DNA from: a virus | IMG/VR virus record: IMGVR_UViG_3300022562_001644 | Location: 1-64,000 of that record | Length of the DNA stretch: 64,000 nt | Direction: 5' to 3' (one strand) | Shown: positions 7,599 to 15,730 of the stretch, piece after piece | Layout of the letters: every line of letters begins with the position of its first letter | Position numbering within the stretch: the first letter of the stretch is position 1 | Position numbers and translations under genes: made by a program | The notes under the pieces: model-generated | The model's input: only the letters and a program-made list of their open reading frames with translations | Told to the model about the DNA's origin: nothing | Database searches by the model: none

Positions 7599-7959
7599 AG
7601 AGAAGGTAGAGAAGGTCCTCGTAACCGGTTCACGCAAGTGGACCGACCCTGAACCCATCTTCCGGGTTCTTGACGAGCTCGACCCCGACATCGTCATTCA
7701 TGGAGGAGCGGATGGCGCGGACCTCATTTCTCACCAGTGGTGTAAGAAGAGGGGTCGAAGGGCGCTTGTCTTCTTCCCCGACTACAGCAAGAAGGATGGG
7801 CCATTGAGCCCCCCTCTTCGACGCAACCTGGACATGATCGACGAGAGACCAGACGTCGTGGCAGCATTCCCAATGCCAGACAGCCGTGGGACCTGGTTCA
7901 CGGTCAAGGAGTCGACGAAGGCCAACATCGAGGTCATCATCACCAAAGGAGAGTACTGA
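7591..7959 (+). CDS. SLOG-fold (DUF2493-like) protein
   Basis: The protein opens with VLVTGSRKWTD, continues with IVIHGGADGADLISHQW, and has RRNLDMI downstream. This is the signature order of the DUF2493/YspA branch of the SLOG (Smf/DprA-LOG) Rossmann-like superfamily, whose members bind nucleotides or nucleotide-derived ligands. At 122 aa it is a complete single domain. GTG start with AAAGGAG upstream. Its phage role is unknown. Confidence 0.75.
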   Translation: MGREKVEKVLVTGSRKWTDPEPIFRVLDELDPDIVIHGGADGADLISHQWCKKRGRRALVFFPDYSKKDGPLSPPLRRNLDMIDERPDVVAAFPMPDSRGTWFTVKESTKANIEVIITKGEY

Positions 7960-8057
7960 TGTGCATGTGCGGAGGAGTCGTTGAGGTTGGAGCCGTCGCA
8001 CTTGTGGCGGCTTTCTTTGTGAAGGTCTGGAGGAAGATGCGTGGACGAGTATCCTGA
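7959..8057 (+). CDS. very small membrane protein, 32 aa
   Basis: ATG 7959 overlaps the preceding TGA. The core GAVALVAAFFVKVW is hydrophobic and is followed by a basic tail (RKMRGR). AAAGGAG lies upstream. It resembles the micropeptides at 907 and 21841. No function can be assigned. Confidence 0.45.
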   Translation: MCMCGGVVEVGAVALVAAFFVKVWRKMRGRVS

Positions 8058-8238
8058 GTTGGAGGTTCCGCATTGCGTCATCAATTCGACGGTGCCGCCA
8101 GGACAGTTTGAGTGTCGGAATTGCGGGAAGACCTACTTGCCGGCGTTGCCCTGCTCGATTGACATGTACCTGGCAATGGCAAATTCGTTCATGAAATCGC
8201 ACAAGAACTGCGAACCAAAGGAGGTGACAGATGGCTGA
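8041..8238 (+). CDS. zinc-finger-like hypothetical protein, 65 aa
   Basis: The protein contains CRNCGKTYLPALPC and a C-terminal HKNC, fitting a C2H2- or C4-type knuckle. GTG start at 8041; the gene overlaps the micropeptide upstream and the next gene downstream. Confidence 0.5.
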   Translation: MDEYPELEVPHCVINSTVPPGQFECRNCGKTYLPALPCSIDMYLAMANSFMKSHKNCEPKEVTDG

Positions 8239-8644
8239 GCCCAAGCTGGTCATCTACCACGATGCTGTCGAACCTGGCCTCATCGTGAAGAGCTACATCG
8301 GCGGGGAGGAGATATGCAAAAGAACTATCTCTGATCTAGATATTCTCAAGTGCCAGAACCACAGAGACCTATCCGAGCTCATCTGCAACGTTGCCATGGA
8401 GGTTGCGGAGAAGTCTGGGATGAAATGGCAGGAGGTTGCAAACGCGATGGCCAGTGATGTACTTGAGTCTTGGAGGCCGAAGCCGACGCTCCGGGAACGC
8501 GTGAACGAAATCCTAGACGAGGAGTACAAGCCCAAAGGCTTCATGGACAACTTCTTTCACCAGCTTGGGAAGGCCATGGAGAGGAAGGCGGAGGTCGATG
8601 GCATCACCATACCCAAGGCAATCGTCGTCAAGGAAAAGCCATGA
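8231..8644 (+). CDS. hypothetical protein, 137 aa
   Basis: A beta-rich N-terminus (KLVIYHDAVEPGLIVKSYIGG) is followed by helices. The pattern is not diagnostic of any family known to me. AAAGGAGGTGAC precedes ATG 8231. Confidence 0.55.
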   Translation: MAEPKLVIYHDAVEPGLIVKSYIGGEEICKRTISDLDILKCQNHRDLSELICNVAMEVAEKSGMKWQEVANAMASDVLESWRPKPTLRERVNEILDEEYKPKGFMDNFFHQLGKAMERKAEVDGITIPKAIVVKEKP

Positions 8645-8668
8645 AATGCAGTTAACCAGGAGCGAACC

Positions 8669-8830
8669 ATGGACCCGAGAAAGCACCGACCTAAGACACC
8701 CGAGCAAGAAAGGCTCGACGGTGAACGCGGAATGGACCCTAACTATCATCGCGCGCGAGAGCGAAGCCCTGAGCAAGAGAGGCTCGACTGGGAAGAGGGT
8801 ATCCGCGACCAGGGGGATAGCGACCGATGA
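8669..8830 (+). CDS. small charged protein with internal duplication, 53 aa
   Basis: ATG 8669 has AGGAG 7 nt upstream and the stop overlaps the next ATG. The sequence contains the repeated phrase PEQERLDGERG / PEQERLDWEEG, an internal duplication spaced 25 residues apart. It is highly charged and probably helical or disordered; function unknown. Confidence 0.5.
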   Translation: MDPRKHRPKTPEQERLDGERGMDPNYHRARERSPEQERLDWEEGIRDQGDSDR

Positions 8831-9195
8831 AATGCAGCAAGAAGTCCTGTGAAAAGGACGCGGACGATGAGAAAGTTCTCTTCGATGAAGACGGAAAGTC
8901 TTACGCCACCTGCGACTCCCATGCGAACGAAGAGCTTTCGGGCGATGAGCTCAAGGATGGCGCGGAGCGGTACTGCCCGACGTGCCGCGGAGAAGGCTTC
9001 GTCGAGGTCGACAGAAGACATGCCTGCACCGTCCCCCTCGAGGATTGTTGCGGGGGTTGTTACGATTCCGAGCCGTGTCCCGACTGTGGGGAAGAGGAGC
9101 CAGAACCAGACTGGGACTCTATCCGGGAGGCTCGCGAAGAGGCTCGCATTGAAGAGGCTAACAATGCGGAAGTGGATTGGGAATCGCCCTATTAG
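8827..9195 (+). CDS. Cys-rich protein with DnaJ-like zinc knuckles
   Basis: A 122-aa protein with CPTCRGEGFVE and C-terminal CCGGCYDSEPCPDCGEE, resembling the CxxCxGxG knuckles of DnaJ zinc domains, plus an N-terminal CSKKSC. The tail is acidic and helical. No J-domain is present, so a chaperone role should not be assumed. Confidence 0.6.
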   Translation: MKCSKKSCEKDADDEKVLFDEDGKSYATCDSHANEELSGDELKDGAERYCPTCRGEGFVEVDRRHACTVPLEDCCGGCYDSEPCPDCGEEEPEPDWDSIREAREEARIEEANNAEVDWESPY

Positions 9196-9212
9196 GACTA
9201 ACGCCAAACCGT

Positions 9213-9218
9213 TAGACT
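9213..9218 (+). promoter_or_regulatory. leaderless -10 element TAGACT
   Basis: TAGACT ends 6 nt before ATG 9225, so transcription would begin at or next to the A of the ATG. The same geometry recurs upstream of 33592, 34002 and 56068 (6 nt) and 28196 (7 nt). The -35 region is poor here. Confidence 0.5.
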
Positions 9219-9224
9219 CGTCGG

Positions 9225-9671
9225 ATGATTATCTGGCTCACCGGCATTCCGGGCGTGGGGAAGATATTTATCGCACACGCCTTGCGCGACATGCTGAGAA
9301 ATGGCCGACCGGCTCAGGTCGTTAACGCCAGTGAAGTTCGATATTTCCATCACCCAGACACGGCCCCATCTGTTGAAGAGCAGGTGGCGACTGTTGCCTG
9401 GGTAGCTCATCTCTTGGCAAGCAATGACATCACGACCATTGTGTCGTGTGTGTCCCCGATCAAAGAGCAGCGCGATGCAATTCGGCATCGCTCGTTTGAT
9501 CACGGAATCCCATTCTATGAGGTCTGGGTAGATGCGGGAGGATCATCGAGGTACCTCAAGAGGAAATTTCAATACGAGCCGCCCGAGCTCCCAGATGCCA
9601 GGGCATTCATCACACAATTTGGCGGGTGGGAAACCATCGCTCGCCAAGTGCTATCGGAGTTGGACCTATAA
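9225..9671 (+). CDS. adenylylsulfate-kinase-like P-loop protein
   Basis: The N-terminus MIIWLTGIPGVGK matches the CysC-type Walker A, but the Ser/Thr after Lys is Ile (GKI), which weakens nucleotide binding in most P-loop kinases. VVNASEVR and TTIVSCVSPIKEQRDAIR occupy the positions of the acceptor-site and lid-preceding motifs of APS kinases. At 148 aa it is shorter than full CysC. There is no SD; the start follows a leaderless promoter. The substrate is unknown; a sugar, nucleotide or nucleic-acid end is possible. Confidence 0.6.
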   Translation: MIIWLTGIPGVGKIFIAHALRDMLRNGRPAQVVNASEVRYFHHPDTAPSVEEQVATVAWVAHLLASNDITTIVSCVSPIKEQRDAIRHRSFDHGIPFYEVWVDAGGSSRYLKRKFQYEPPELPDARAFITQFGGWETIARQVLSELDL

Positions 9672-9672
9672 G

Positions 9673-10377
9673 ATGAACGAACAAATAAACCTAAACACAG
9701 ATCTGCTGATAGAGGCAGACGGGGCTTCCCCCCTCCCTCTTTCGCCCGGAGGAGGATGCTTCAGCGGCGAGATGGAAGTGCACTTCTCGGGGATTGAGGA
9801 TGTTCTGGCTCGAGAGATCCAAAATGCTGGCGCCGTTTTCGGCGTTGTCGCATGGCTGACCAACGAAAGATTGCTGGATGAGCTGGCTGCCAAAGAGGTG
9901 GCATCAATCATCGTTCAAAAAGAAGACTTCCTGCGACCAGAATCCCTGGATAAGCATCCGACGAAAGAACGCCTTCGCTCTAAGTACGGAGCCGTAAAGG
10001 GTGGTTGGAGATTCGACAAACTACCCGCGCCGATCCATGGAATGAGCTGTGCGCTCGATGCCACGATAGAAGGGGTTCGATGTGCTGGCGTTTACGATGA
10101 TTACGTCCGAGTTCATCATAAGTTCGCAGTATTCGCTCGGCACATTCGTGGCGGAGGTGACTACGATCAATGCGACGCCTACGAGCCATACGCTGTTGCG
10201 ACGGGGTCATATAACTGGACTAACAATGCCAACAGGAGCAGGGAAAACCTTGTTCTCATACACAACCCCGATGTAGCAGAGTGCTACTTCAAGGAGTGGG
10301 CTCAAATCTGTGCCATCTCTGAGTCTCTGGACTGGGAGTGGGAATACATCGAACCCCAGTGGAGGATCGGTACTTGA
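9673..10377 (+). CDS. PLD-superfamily phosphodiesterase-like protein
   Basis: The 234-aa protein has VHHKFAVF followed by ATGSYNWTNNANRSRENLVLI, the HxK...GS-x-N order of phospholipase-D-like nucleases such as Nuc. Only one HxK is present, as in enzymes that dimerise to form the active site. The canonical Asp of HxKx4D is Ala. Longer starts read back into the kinase-like gene. It could act on nucleic-acid ends; its neighbours are a kinase-like and a HAD protein. Confidence 0.65.
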   Translation: MNEQINLNTDLLIEADGASPLPLSPGGGCFSGEMEVHFSGIEDVLAREIQNAGAVFGVVAWLTNERLLDELAAKEVASIIVQKEDFLRPESLDKHPTKERLRSKYGAVKGGWRFDKLPAPIHGMSCALDATIEGVRCAGVYDDYVRVHHKFAVFARHIRGGGDYDQCDAYEPYAVATGSYNWTNNANRSRENLVLIHNPDVAECYFKEWAQICAISESLDWEWEYIEPQWRIGT

Positions 10378-10934
10378 TTCCTCCAAGCGAAAACACCAAC
10401 CCCAACCAGGATCTATACGCCATGGGCTACAAGCGCACCCTTTGCATCGACTTTGATGGAGTCCTCCACTTCTACGGAGACGGCTGGAAAGGTCCGACCG
10501 AGATCTACGACATTCCCGTCCCCGGAGCCATCGAGTGGCTCAAGAGGCTTCTTGCCTTCATCGGGCCGAACAACGAGCAACCCTTCGAAGTTGCCATCTA
10601 CTCAAGCCGCTCCAAGCATGAGGGCGGGGTCGAAGCCATGAAGAGCTGGCTGCTCTACCACGGCCTGGGCGAGATCGCCCTGGAGTGCATCATCTTCCCG
10701 ACACAGAAGCCAGCGGCTTGGATTACCATCGACGACCGCTGCTTCCAATTCCGCGGCGTGTTCCCGTCTCCAGAGTATTTGCTTGGGTATGAGGCCTGGA
10801 ACAAGCGTCCGATTGCGGAGAGCATCGGGAACGATGTCCGAACCCTTCGGGAGATCGCCGACACCTACAAGCAGTTTCCTGAAATACAGGATCGCCTGGA
10901 GCGGATCGCCAACGAGCTCGAGGGTCAGCGCTGA
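10374..10934 (+). CDS. HAD-superfamily hydrolase
   Basis: TLCIDFDGVL is HAD motif I (nucleophile and general-acid Asp), AIYSSRS fits motif II, and WITIDDRC fits the Asp-containing motif IV. The family usually removes phosphate from small molecules or nucleic-acid 3' ends. TTG 10374 is chosen because GTGGAGG lies 8 nt upstream; ATG 10422 is the alternative. Confidence 0.7.
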   Translation: MIPPSENTNPNQDLYAMGYKRTLCIDFDGVLHFYGDGWKGPTEIYDIPVPGAIEWLKRLLAFIGPNNEQPFEVAIYSSRSKHEGGVEAMKSWLLYHGLGEIALECIIFPTQKPAAWITIDDRCFQFRGVFPSPEYLLGYEAWNKRPIAESIGNDVRTLREIADTYKQFPEIQDRLERIANELEGQR

Positions 10935-11632
10935 TGCACACCAGAGTTGAGACCACGGACAAGGGTCCAGTTCACATTGTTCTGCCCGATGACCATGACC
11001 CCAGGGAGGGCGTGATCATCTACCTGCATGGCTGGAACTTGGGCAAGAAAAAGGGCGACTGGTACGTCGACCAGGTCTGGGAGGAGTTCGGCCTGGAGCG
11101 CAAGCTCGAGCTCTCTGGCTCGAAGGCCGCTCTCGTGGCCATCGCCACCCAAGACGGCAAGGGACGACCGCGGTACTGGGAGAGCCTAGAAGAGCTGCTC
11201 GAGCTCGTGACCTGTCATCTGCCGCCTAGCTGGAGGACGGATTATTGGGTGCATGTGATTGGTCACAGCGGTGCCTGGGCGAATTCCGTTGCCTGGCTAG
11301 AAAGCGACCAGCTTAACCACCTCACGCTGCTGGATGCGATCTATGGAGGAGCGAATCACTTTCGTGACTGGTCGCTTCAGCCTGGGAGGTACCTAGATAT
11401 CGGCGTCAACCATGGATCTGGCACCCACAAGAAGGCGTGGCAGATCATCAAGGAGCACCCCTCCTATCATGTCTGGGGCGTCATGCCGGATCTGGATGCC
11501 AAGCTTGAGACATGTGGAATGGTCTACATGCCGATCAAGCTTGGACACATGGAGTGGGTGAACAAAGACGATCCGTTCGCATTGTTTGCGAAACGGTCGG
11601 CTGCGATTCGCTCGGGAATGGAGGGGAGATGA
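10934..11632 (+). CDS. alpha/beta-hydrolase-like protein
   Basis: The 232-aa protein has IIYLHGWN (oxyanion-hole strand), VIGHSGAW (GxSxG nucleophile elbow) and a late GHMEW that could supply the catalytic His. The fold is consistent with an esterase, lipase or peptidase. The substrate is unknown. The ATG overlaps the HAD stop, so it is co-translated with the phosphodiester/phosphate-processing genes upstream. Confidence 0.65.
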   Translation: MHTRVETTDKGPVHIVLPDDHDPREGVIIYLHGWNLGKKKGDWYVDQVWEEFGLERKLELSGSKAALVAIATQDGKGRPRYWESLEELLELVTCHLPPSWRTDYWVHVIGHSGAWANSVAWLESDQLNHLTLLDAIYGGANHFRDWSLQPGRYLDIGVNHGSGTHKKAWQIIKEHPSYHVWGVMPDLDAKLETCGMVYMPIKLGHMEWVNKDDPFALFAKRSAAIRSGMEGR

Positions 11633-11805
11633 GTAAACCTAGAAGAAAAGTACTGTGTCAAATTGGCCCCACGAAAGATCCTAAATGGATGGAGATTGGA
11701 ACAGCGTTCGAGAACAAGGACGGGTCGCTCAACATCTACTTGGATGCATTGCCGTCAGAGGGTCGGCTAAGGGTCGACAAGCTACAGGAAGGTGAGAAGG
11801 CGTGA
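11629..11805 (+). CDS. small conserved-type protein, 58 aa
   Basis: The core KWMEIGTAFENKDGSLNIYLDALP resembles short phage/plasmid proteins with a W-x-x-IGTA...KDGS pattern of unknown function. Probably a small beta barrel. It overlaps the hydrolase stop. Confidence 0.6.
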   Translation: MSKPRRKVLCQIGPTKDPKWMEIGTAFENKDGSLNIYLDALPSEGRLRVDKLQEGEKA

Positions 11806-12029
11806 GTGAACCTTCGATGATTCTGTGGTGCGTGTACTACAAGCCGAAGGATTGGCCACATGGGTACATTGCCCGCCGGCATGATATTTATCCTGGCGAA
11901 TCAAGGGCTACGGAAGAAGTCATAAAGGCTGATTCACTGGAGAGCCTTCGCAGACTACTACCAGAAGGTCTTGTCTGCATTGCACGTCACCCAGATGATG
12001 AGCCACAGATCGTGGAGGTTTGGCTTTGA
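11802..12029 (+). CDS. hypothetical protein, 75 aa
   Basis: A beta-rich start (MILWCVYYKPKDWPHGYIARR) precedes a helix and a LVCIARHPDDEPQIVEVWL strand pair. The pattern suggests a small alpha/beta protein; no family is assigned. GTG start overlapping the previous stop. Confidence 0.55.
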   Translation: MSEPSMILWCVYYKPKDWPHGYIARRHDIYPGESRATEEVIKADSLESLRRLLPEGLVCIARHPDDEPQIVEVWL

Positions 12030-12502
12030 GTGAGAAGGGACTGTTCGAACAACTAAACGACATACTTCCAAGCCGCATGTATGAAGTCCGTGTGCCACCC
12101 GAGAGGTACTCGGGCTTTCGTTTTGGGGATAAGGTTACAGGGCATGACGTTGTCCGGGATCCAGACGAAGCCATCAGGCTGCTGAATCGTGTTGAGCTAA
12201 AGAACCCACCGTTTCCAATTTCGTTTGATTGTCACGATGAGGATGGCTACATCGAGGTCAGGGTTACCTCGGAGCTAAAGGCTAGGGATACAGGTGAGTT
12301 CTGGCGTCAGGTTGCGTTCTTTTCAATTACGCTTCCGGCGCCAGCACCGTTCATTGTTTTCTCTCTTGAGAAGGCTTTGCGCTCGGTGTTTATGCATGAG
12401 TTTGAAGAGTGCTTCCACTTCGAGGGGAGGCGTGTTCATGAGCCTCACCCAGGAGGCTCTCCAATGATTCACGAATACGACAGAGCCGGCTATCGGCGGT
12501 AA
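12026..12502 (+). CDS. hypothetical protein, 158 aa
   Basis: TTG 12026 is chosen because GGAGG lies 7 nt upstream and it overlaps the preceding stop. Beta-rich with PPFPISFDCHDEDGYIEVRV and a C-terminal helix containing HEFEECFHFEG. No family is recognised. Confidence 0.5.
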   Translation: MSEKGLFEQLNDILPSRMYEVRVPPERYSGFRFGDKVTGHDVVRDPDEAIRLLNRVELKNPPFPISFDCHDEDGYIEVRVTSELKARDTGEFWRQVAFFSITLPAPAPFIVFSLEKALRSVFMHEFEECFHFEGRRVHEPHPGGSPMIHEYDRAGYRR

Positions 12503-12511
12503 GGAGAAGCG

Positions 12512-14572
12512 ATGGAGTTGAAGGTAATTGAGGGAGGGGCTCTGAGAGAACCCAGCGGTGACTACATCAAAGACACATTTGGCAATGGAGGGCATCTGGC
12601 AAAACTGATCTCTGGCTACGAGCCACGAGACGGCCAAATCAAGATGTCTCGGATGATCGACAAAGGCATCCGCGAAAACACACACATCATTGCAGAAGGG
12701 CCGACCGGAACGGGCAAGAGCCTGGCTTACTCGGTGCCGGCGTCCTATCACGCAGCCCACAGCGGCAAGCGGGTGTGCATTGTCACGGCGAATAAGAACC
12801 TGCAGCGACAAATCTACGAGAAGGACTTAAAGACCCTGAGCGATGCTGTCCCGTGGCGGTTCACCTATGCCGTTCGCAAGGGAATCAACAGCTACCTGTG
12901 CATGAGGGACTTCGACAACGAGAAGTATCGCGAGCTGCTTTCCGGGGGAGGCTTCTCTCTGGAAGAGGAGCAGCTCATCCGGGAAACGGCTGAGTGGGCA
13001 GAGAACACTCGGACGGGCGATTTCGAGGAAAGCCCTGGCCCTGGGTACAAGATCTGGGGGAGCTTCGCCACAACCCGGGAGGACTGCACAGGTCGCAAGT
13101 GTGGTTGGTTTCAGGAGTGCCACGTCAAGGCCGCCAAGGAGCGGGCAGACATGGCAGATATCATCGTCACGAACTATCACCTTCTCTTTGTTCACCTCAA
13201 GCTCGGTGAGGCCTCCAAGGTTCTCCCTGACTTTGACGTGGTCATTCTCGACGAGGCTCACAGGGCGGCAAAGACGGCACGAGATTTCTTCGGAGAGGAG
13301 GTGACATGGGGGTCGATCTATCGGTGCGTGACCAACATGCACATGGTGGAGCTCAGTGGCTACAAGGCTAAGGGCGCAAAGCTCAGAGAGGACATCCTGA
13401 ATGAATCTAGAAATCTCTGGACGGGACTTGCTGCTCGAGCCCGGGACAGGAAGGCCATCATCGATCCAGGTTCCCCCCTGAGGAGCCAGCGACTTGAGGA
13501 GCTACTCGAGCAGGCTGCGGACTACTACACCGAGGTAGCGAACAAGATGACCGGGCCGAGGGCTCATCACAGGGCCGAGGCGCATCGGACGGCCGTTGCG
13601 GATAACTATCTGAGCCTTGCGGACAAATGCAAGGAACGGAGGGAGGTCCTGTTTCAGTTCCGAGATGCAACGATGAAGGGGCTTGTCTTCTTCATCGAGG
13701 GTTCCGGCCAGGAGGAGAAGGGTAAGTGGGTCAAGCTCAAGTCGAAGGCGGTTGACGTTGGCGGCTACATGCACCACGCACTCTTCAAACGCTTCCCGAC
13801 GGTGGTGCAGACCTCGGCGACCCTTGCAATTCGCGGTGGTGGAAAGTCGAACTTCGAGTATGTCCGTCGAGAGATGGGCATGAATGGGATCGACAACATC
13901 GCCGAGATCACCGTGGACTCACCCTTCAACTGGGCCAAGCAGGGTCTCCTAGTCATCCCCAAGTCGATGCCGGAGTACAAGTACGGTGACGATTCCTGGG
14001 ACAAGGAGATCTGCAAGCACGTCGAGAAGGTGGTCAACCTGGTCGGTGGTCGGACGCTGGGACTGTTCACCAGCTTCCGGATGATGCGCATGGCGGCTGA
14101 GCATCTGAAGAAGACCACGGGATACAAGATCTACACCCAGGGCGACGCGACAAACCGCGAGCTCGCGGAGAAGTTCCAGGCTGAAGTCGGCTCTATTCTT
14201 CTCGGAACGGAGTCTTTCTCGGAGGGTGTGTCGATTGAGGGTGAGGCATGTAGCTGTGTGATTCTCGACAAGATTCCGTTCATCACCAAGAACGACCCGG
14301 TGATGTATGGCATCGAGAAGAGGCTAAAGGCGCAGCGGTCGAGGATGAGCTCGTTCGAGACCTACTCGTTGCCGGAGGCGATCATCAGCTTCAAGCAGAG
14401 GGTAGGCCGGCTCATTCGGACTGTGAACGATGTCGGTGTGGTGGTGGTCCTCGACAAGAGGCTTCACACCAAGCGGTATCGCCACCAGTTCATCAAGAGC
14501 GTGCCGTTCGACCGGGTCCACGACGACATTGCGGACATAAGGCCGTTCCTCAAGAGGGTCGGTGCGTTGTAG
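12512..14572 (+). CDS. DinG/XPD-type superfamily 2 helicase
   Basis: This 686-aa helicase has GPTGTGKS (Walker A, residues 63-70), VVILDEAH (DEAH, 247-250) and the late FKQRVGRLIR motif VI. Cysteines at about 130, 192, 197 and 203 lie between motifs I and II, where XPD/DinG enzymes bind a 4Fe-4S cluster. The family unwinds DNA 5' to 3', including R-loops and damaged or recombining DNA. The length agrees with DinG. It is probably part of phage replication or repair. Confidence 0.85.
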   Translation: MELKVIEGGALREPSGDYIKDTFGNGGHLAKLISGYEPRDGQIKMSRMIDKGIRENTHIIAEGPTGTGKSLAYSVPASYHAAHSGKRVCIVTANKNLQRQIYEKDLKTLSDAVPWRFTYAVRKGINSYLCMRDFDNEKYRELLSGGGFSLEEEQLIRETAEWAENTRTGDFEESPGPGYKIWGSFATTREDCTGRKCGWFQECHVKAAKERADMADIIVTNYHLLFVHLKLGEASKVLPDFDVVILDEAHRAAKTARDFFGEEVTWGSIYRCVTNMHMVELSGYKAKGAKLREDILNESRNLWTGLAARARDRKAIIDPGSPLRSQRLEELLEQAADYYTEVANKMTGPRAHHRAEAHRTAVADNYLSLADKCKERREVLFQFRDATMKGLVFFIEGSGQEEKGKWVKLKSKAVDVGGYMHHALFKRFPTVVQTSATLAIRGGGKSNFEYVRREMGMNGIDNIAEITVDSPFNWAKQGLLVIPKSMPEYKYGDDSWDKEICKHVEKVVNLVGGRTLGLFTSFRMMRMAAEHLKKTTGYKIYTQGDATNRELAEKFQAEVGSILLGTESFSEGVSIEGEACSCVILDKIPFITKNDPVMYGIEKRLKAQRSRMSSFETYSLPEAIISFKQRVGRLIRTVNDVGVVVVLDKRLHTKRYRHQFIKSVPFDRVHDDIADIRPFLKRVGAL

Positions 14573-14574
14573 CT

Positions 14575-14582
14575 GGCATAAG
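14575..14582 (+). promoter_or_regulatory. GGCATAAG element, copy 2
   Basis: An exact octamer preceded by CT, immediately after the helicase stop and 20 nt before an ATG with a strong SD (AAGGAG). It probably marks the start of a new transcription unit. Confidence 0.4.
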
Positions 14583-14602
14583 GGTCTTGAAAGGAGATCT
14601 GT

Positions 14603-14867
14603 ATGCCGTTTCACAATAGAAGATGGGCTCAACGATTCGACAGGCCCTGACGGGGCTCAGGAGTGGGCAGTCTGTCGTAAGAGCGATGGACAGCAGCTTG
14701 AGAGCATTACGGTGGGCTGGGCCACGCCGGAGGATGACAAAAAGAACATCCTTGAGGTCCAGAGGCAGTATCGCAACGGCGATGGAAGGCCTATGTGGAG
14801 TCGTGATTACACGCTTGGACCCAACGCCCTCGACCACCCTGAGGGAACCTGTCACCACTGCGCGTAG
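14603..14867 (+). CDS. small hypothetical protein requiring a +1 frameshift
   Basis: AAGGAG precedes ATG 14603, but that frame stops after 15 codons at CCC TGA. The +1 frame carries the plausible protein (IEDGLNDSTGPDGAQEWAV...HPEGTCHHCA), which has no start codon of its own near the SD. A +1 slip at TTT-C (codon 3) or at CCC-TGA joins them. Programmed recoding or a single-base error in the assembly are both possible. The C-terminal CHHC may bind metal. Confidence 0.4.
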
Positions 14868-14875
14868 GAGGCACA

Positions 14876-15160
14876 ATGGACCGATATCTCAAGTACGCCT
14901 GGGATCACAATATGGACGAAGCCTTCGCTGCCTGGCTTAGAAGTGTTGACGAATACTCGATCAGATTCTTCAACATCGATATGTTTGAACTTGACCAGTC
15001 GTGGGATCCAGTCGCTCACTACATCGAGGGCATGACACCGAGAGGGTTCGTCAGGTACATCATGGTTCCAACGCTGGTGAACGACTTCGGTTGTCACTTT
15101 GTATCGGAAATCGTCGCCGAGCGTGTTCTTTGGGGAAACTCAAGGGACATAAGCATCTAG
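14876..15160 (+). CDS. hypothetical protein, 94 aa
   Basis: The protein is rich in aromatic and acidic residues (AAWLRSVDEYSIRFFNIDMF, PRGFVRYIMVPTLVNDFG). GGAGG is spaced well before ATG 14876. No domain is recognised. It is the last gene before a terminator-like hairpin. Confidence 0.55.
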   Translation: MDRYLKYAWDHNMDEAFAAWLRSVDEYSIRFFNIDMFELDQSWDPVAHYIEGMTPRGFVRYIMVPTLVNDFGCHFVSEIVAERVLWGNSRDISI

Positions 15161-15166
15161 AGTTTT

Positions 15167-15247
15167 GAACCGTCGGAGCGCGTCATTGGGTCCTTGGCAA
15201 TCCTGCCTGGGGGTGGCTCCGTCATGGCTCCGGCGGTTCTTTTTTTT
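15167..15247 (+). terminator. long-loop intrinsic terminator / possible attenuator
   Basis: GAACCGTCGGAGC (15167-15179) pairs with GCTCCGGCGGTTC (15227-15239): 13 bp with one G-T wobble, followed by eight T. The 47-nt loop contains a second copy of GGCTCCG that could pair with the same 5' arm. The 99-nt space between genes at 15160 and 15260 is filled by this element and the next gene's SD. Confidence 0.65.
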
Positions 15248-15259
15248 GAGGAGATAGGG

Positions 15260-15454
15260 ATGATTGAGTTTGATGGAGTAGAGATATTCAGCGCGACCAA
15301 AGCGAATGACAGAGAGAGCCTCAGCGATGAAATCACTGGATGGATCGCAAAGCACAAGAACCTAGTCAAGGTCGTTGACCGTGACGTGAGGCAGAGCTCG
15401 GACAACGCGTTTCACTGTCTTACGATCATTCTCTACTATGTGAAGAGGAAGTAG
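15260..15454 (+). CDS. small conserved-type protein, 64 aa
   Basis: The sequence MIEFDGVEIFSATKANDRES...VVDRDVRQSSDNAFHCLTIILYY resembles a short alpha/beta family found on phages and plasmids with an SATKA...QSSD-x-x-FHCL pattern; function unknown. GAGGAG precedes ATG 15260. Longer in-frame versions read through the terminator. Confidence 0.55.
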   Translation: MIEFDGVEIFSATKANDRESLSDEITGWIAKHKNLVKVVDRDVRQSSDNAFHCLTIILYYVKRK

Positions 15455-15730
15455 ATGGCACAGAACAACTACAACGGGAAATGGAGTGACTGGATCTGGA
15501 AGGTTAGTAACGGCCGATGGATTGTCGCCGAGAATCGAGACGGCACCTACTTCACGAAGGTTACAGTGGACTCATGCGAGCTTGGGGAGATTAGGGGGCA
15601 CAATCCACTCGACCTAGTTGCAAAGGGAGCGCAGACATACGCAAACCCGAATGCGGCTATCAAGTCGCTCAAGCGGGTGTACAATCCAGAAGATGCCAGT
15701 CAAGCACGGACCGAAGAACGTCCCCGGTAA
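15455..15730 (+). CDS. hypothetical protein, 91 aa
   Basis: Its N-terminal Trp-rich beta segment (WSDWIWKVSNGRWIVAENRD) is followed by a helix (AAIKSLKRVYN) and a charged tail. It starts one base after the preceding stop. No family is recognised. Confidence 0.5.
   Translation: MAQNNYNGKWSDWIWKVSNGRWIVAENRDGTYFTKVTVDSCELGEIRGHNPLDLVAKGAQTYANPNAAIKSLKRVYNPEDASQARTEERPR

Noticed and set aside
8827-9195. DnaJ chaperone
   Set aside because: Zinc-knuckle motifs are present, but there is no J-domain or HPD motif, and the protein is only 122 aa.
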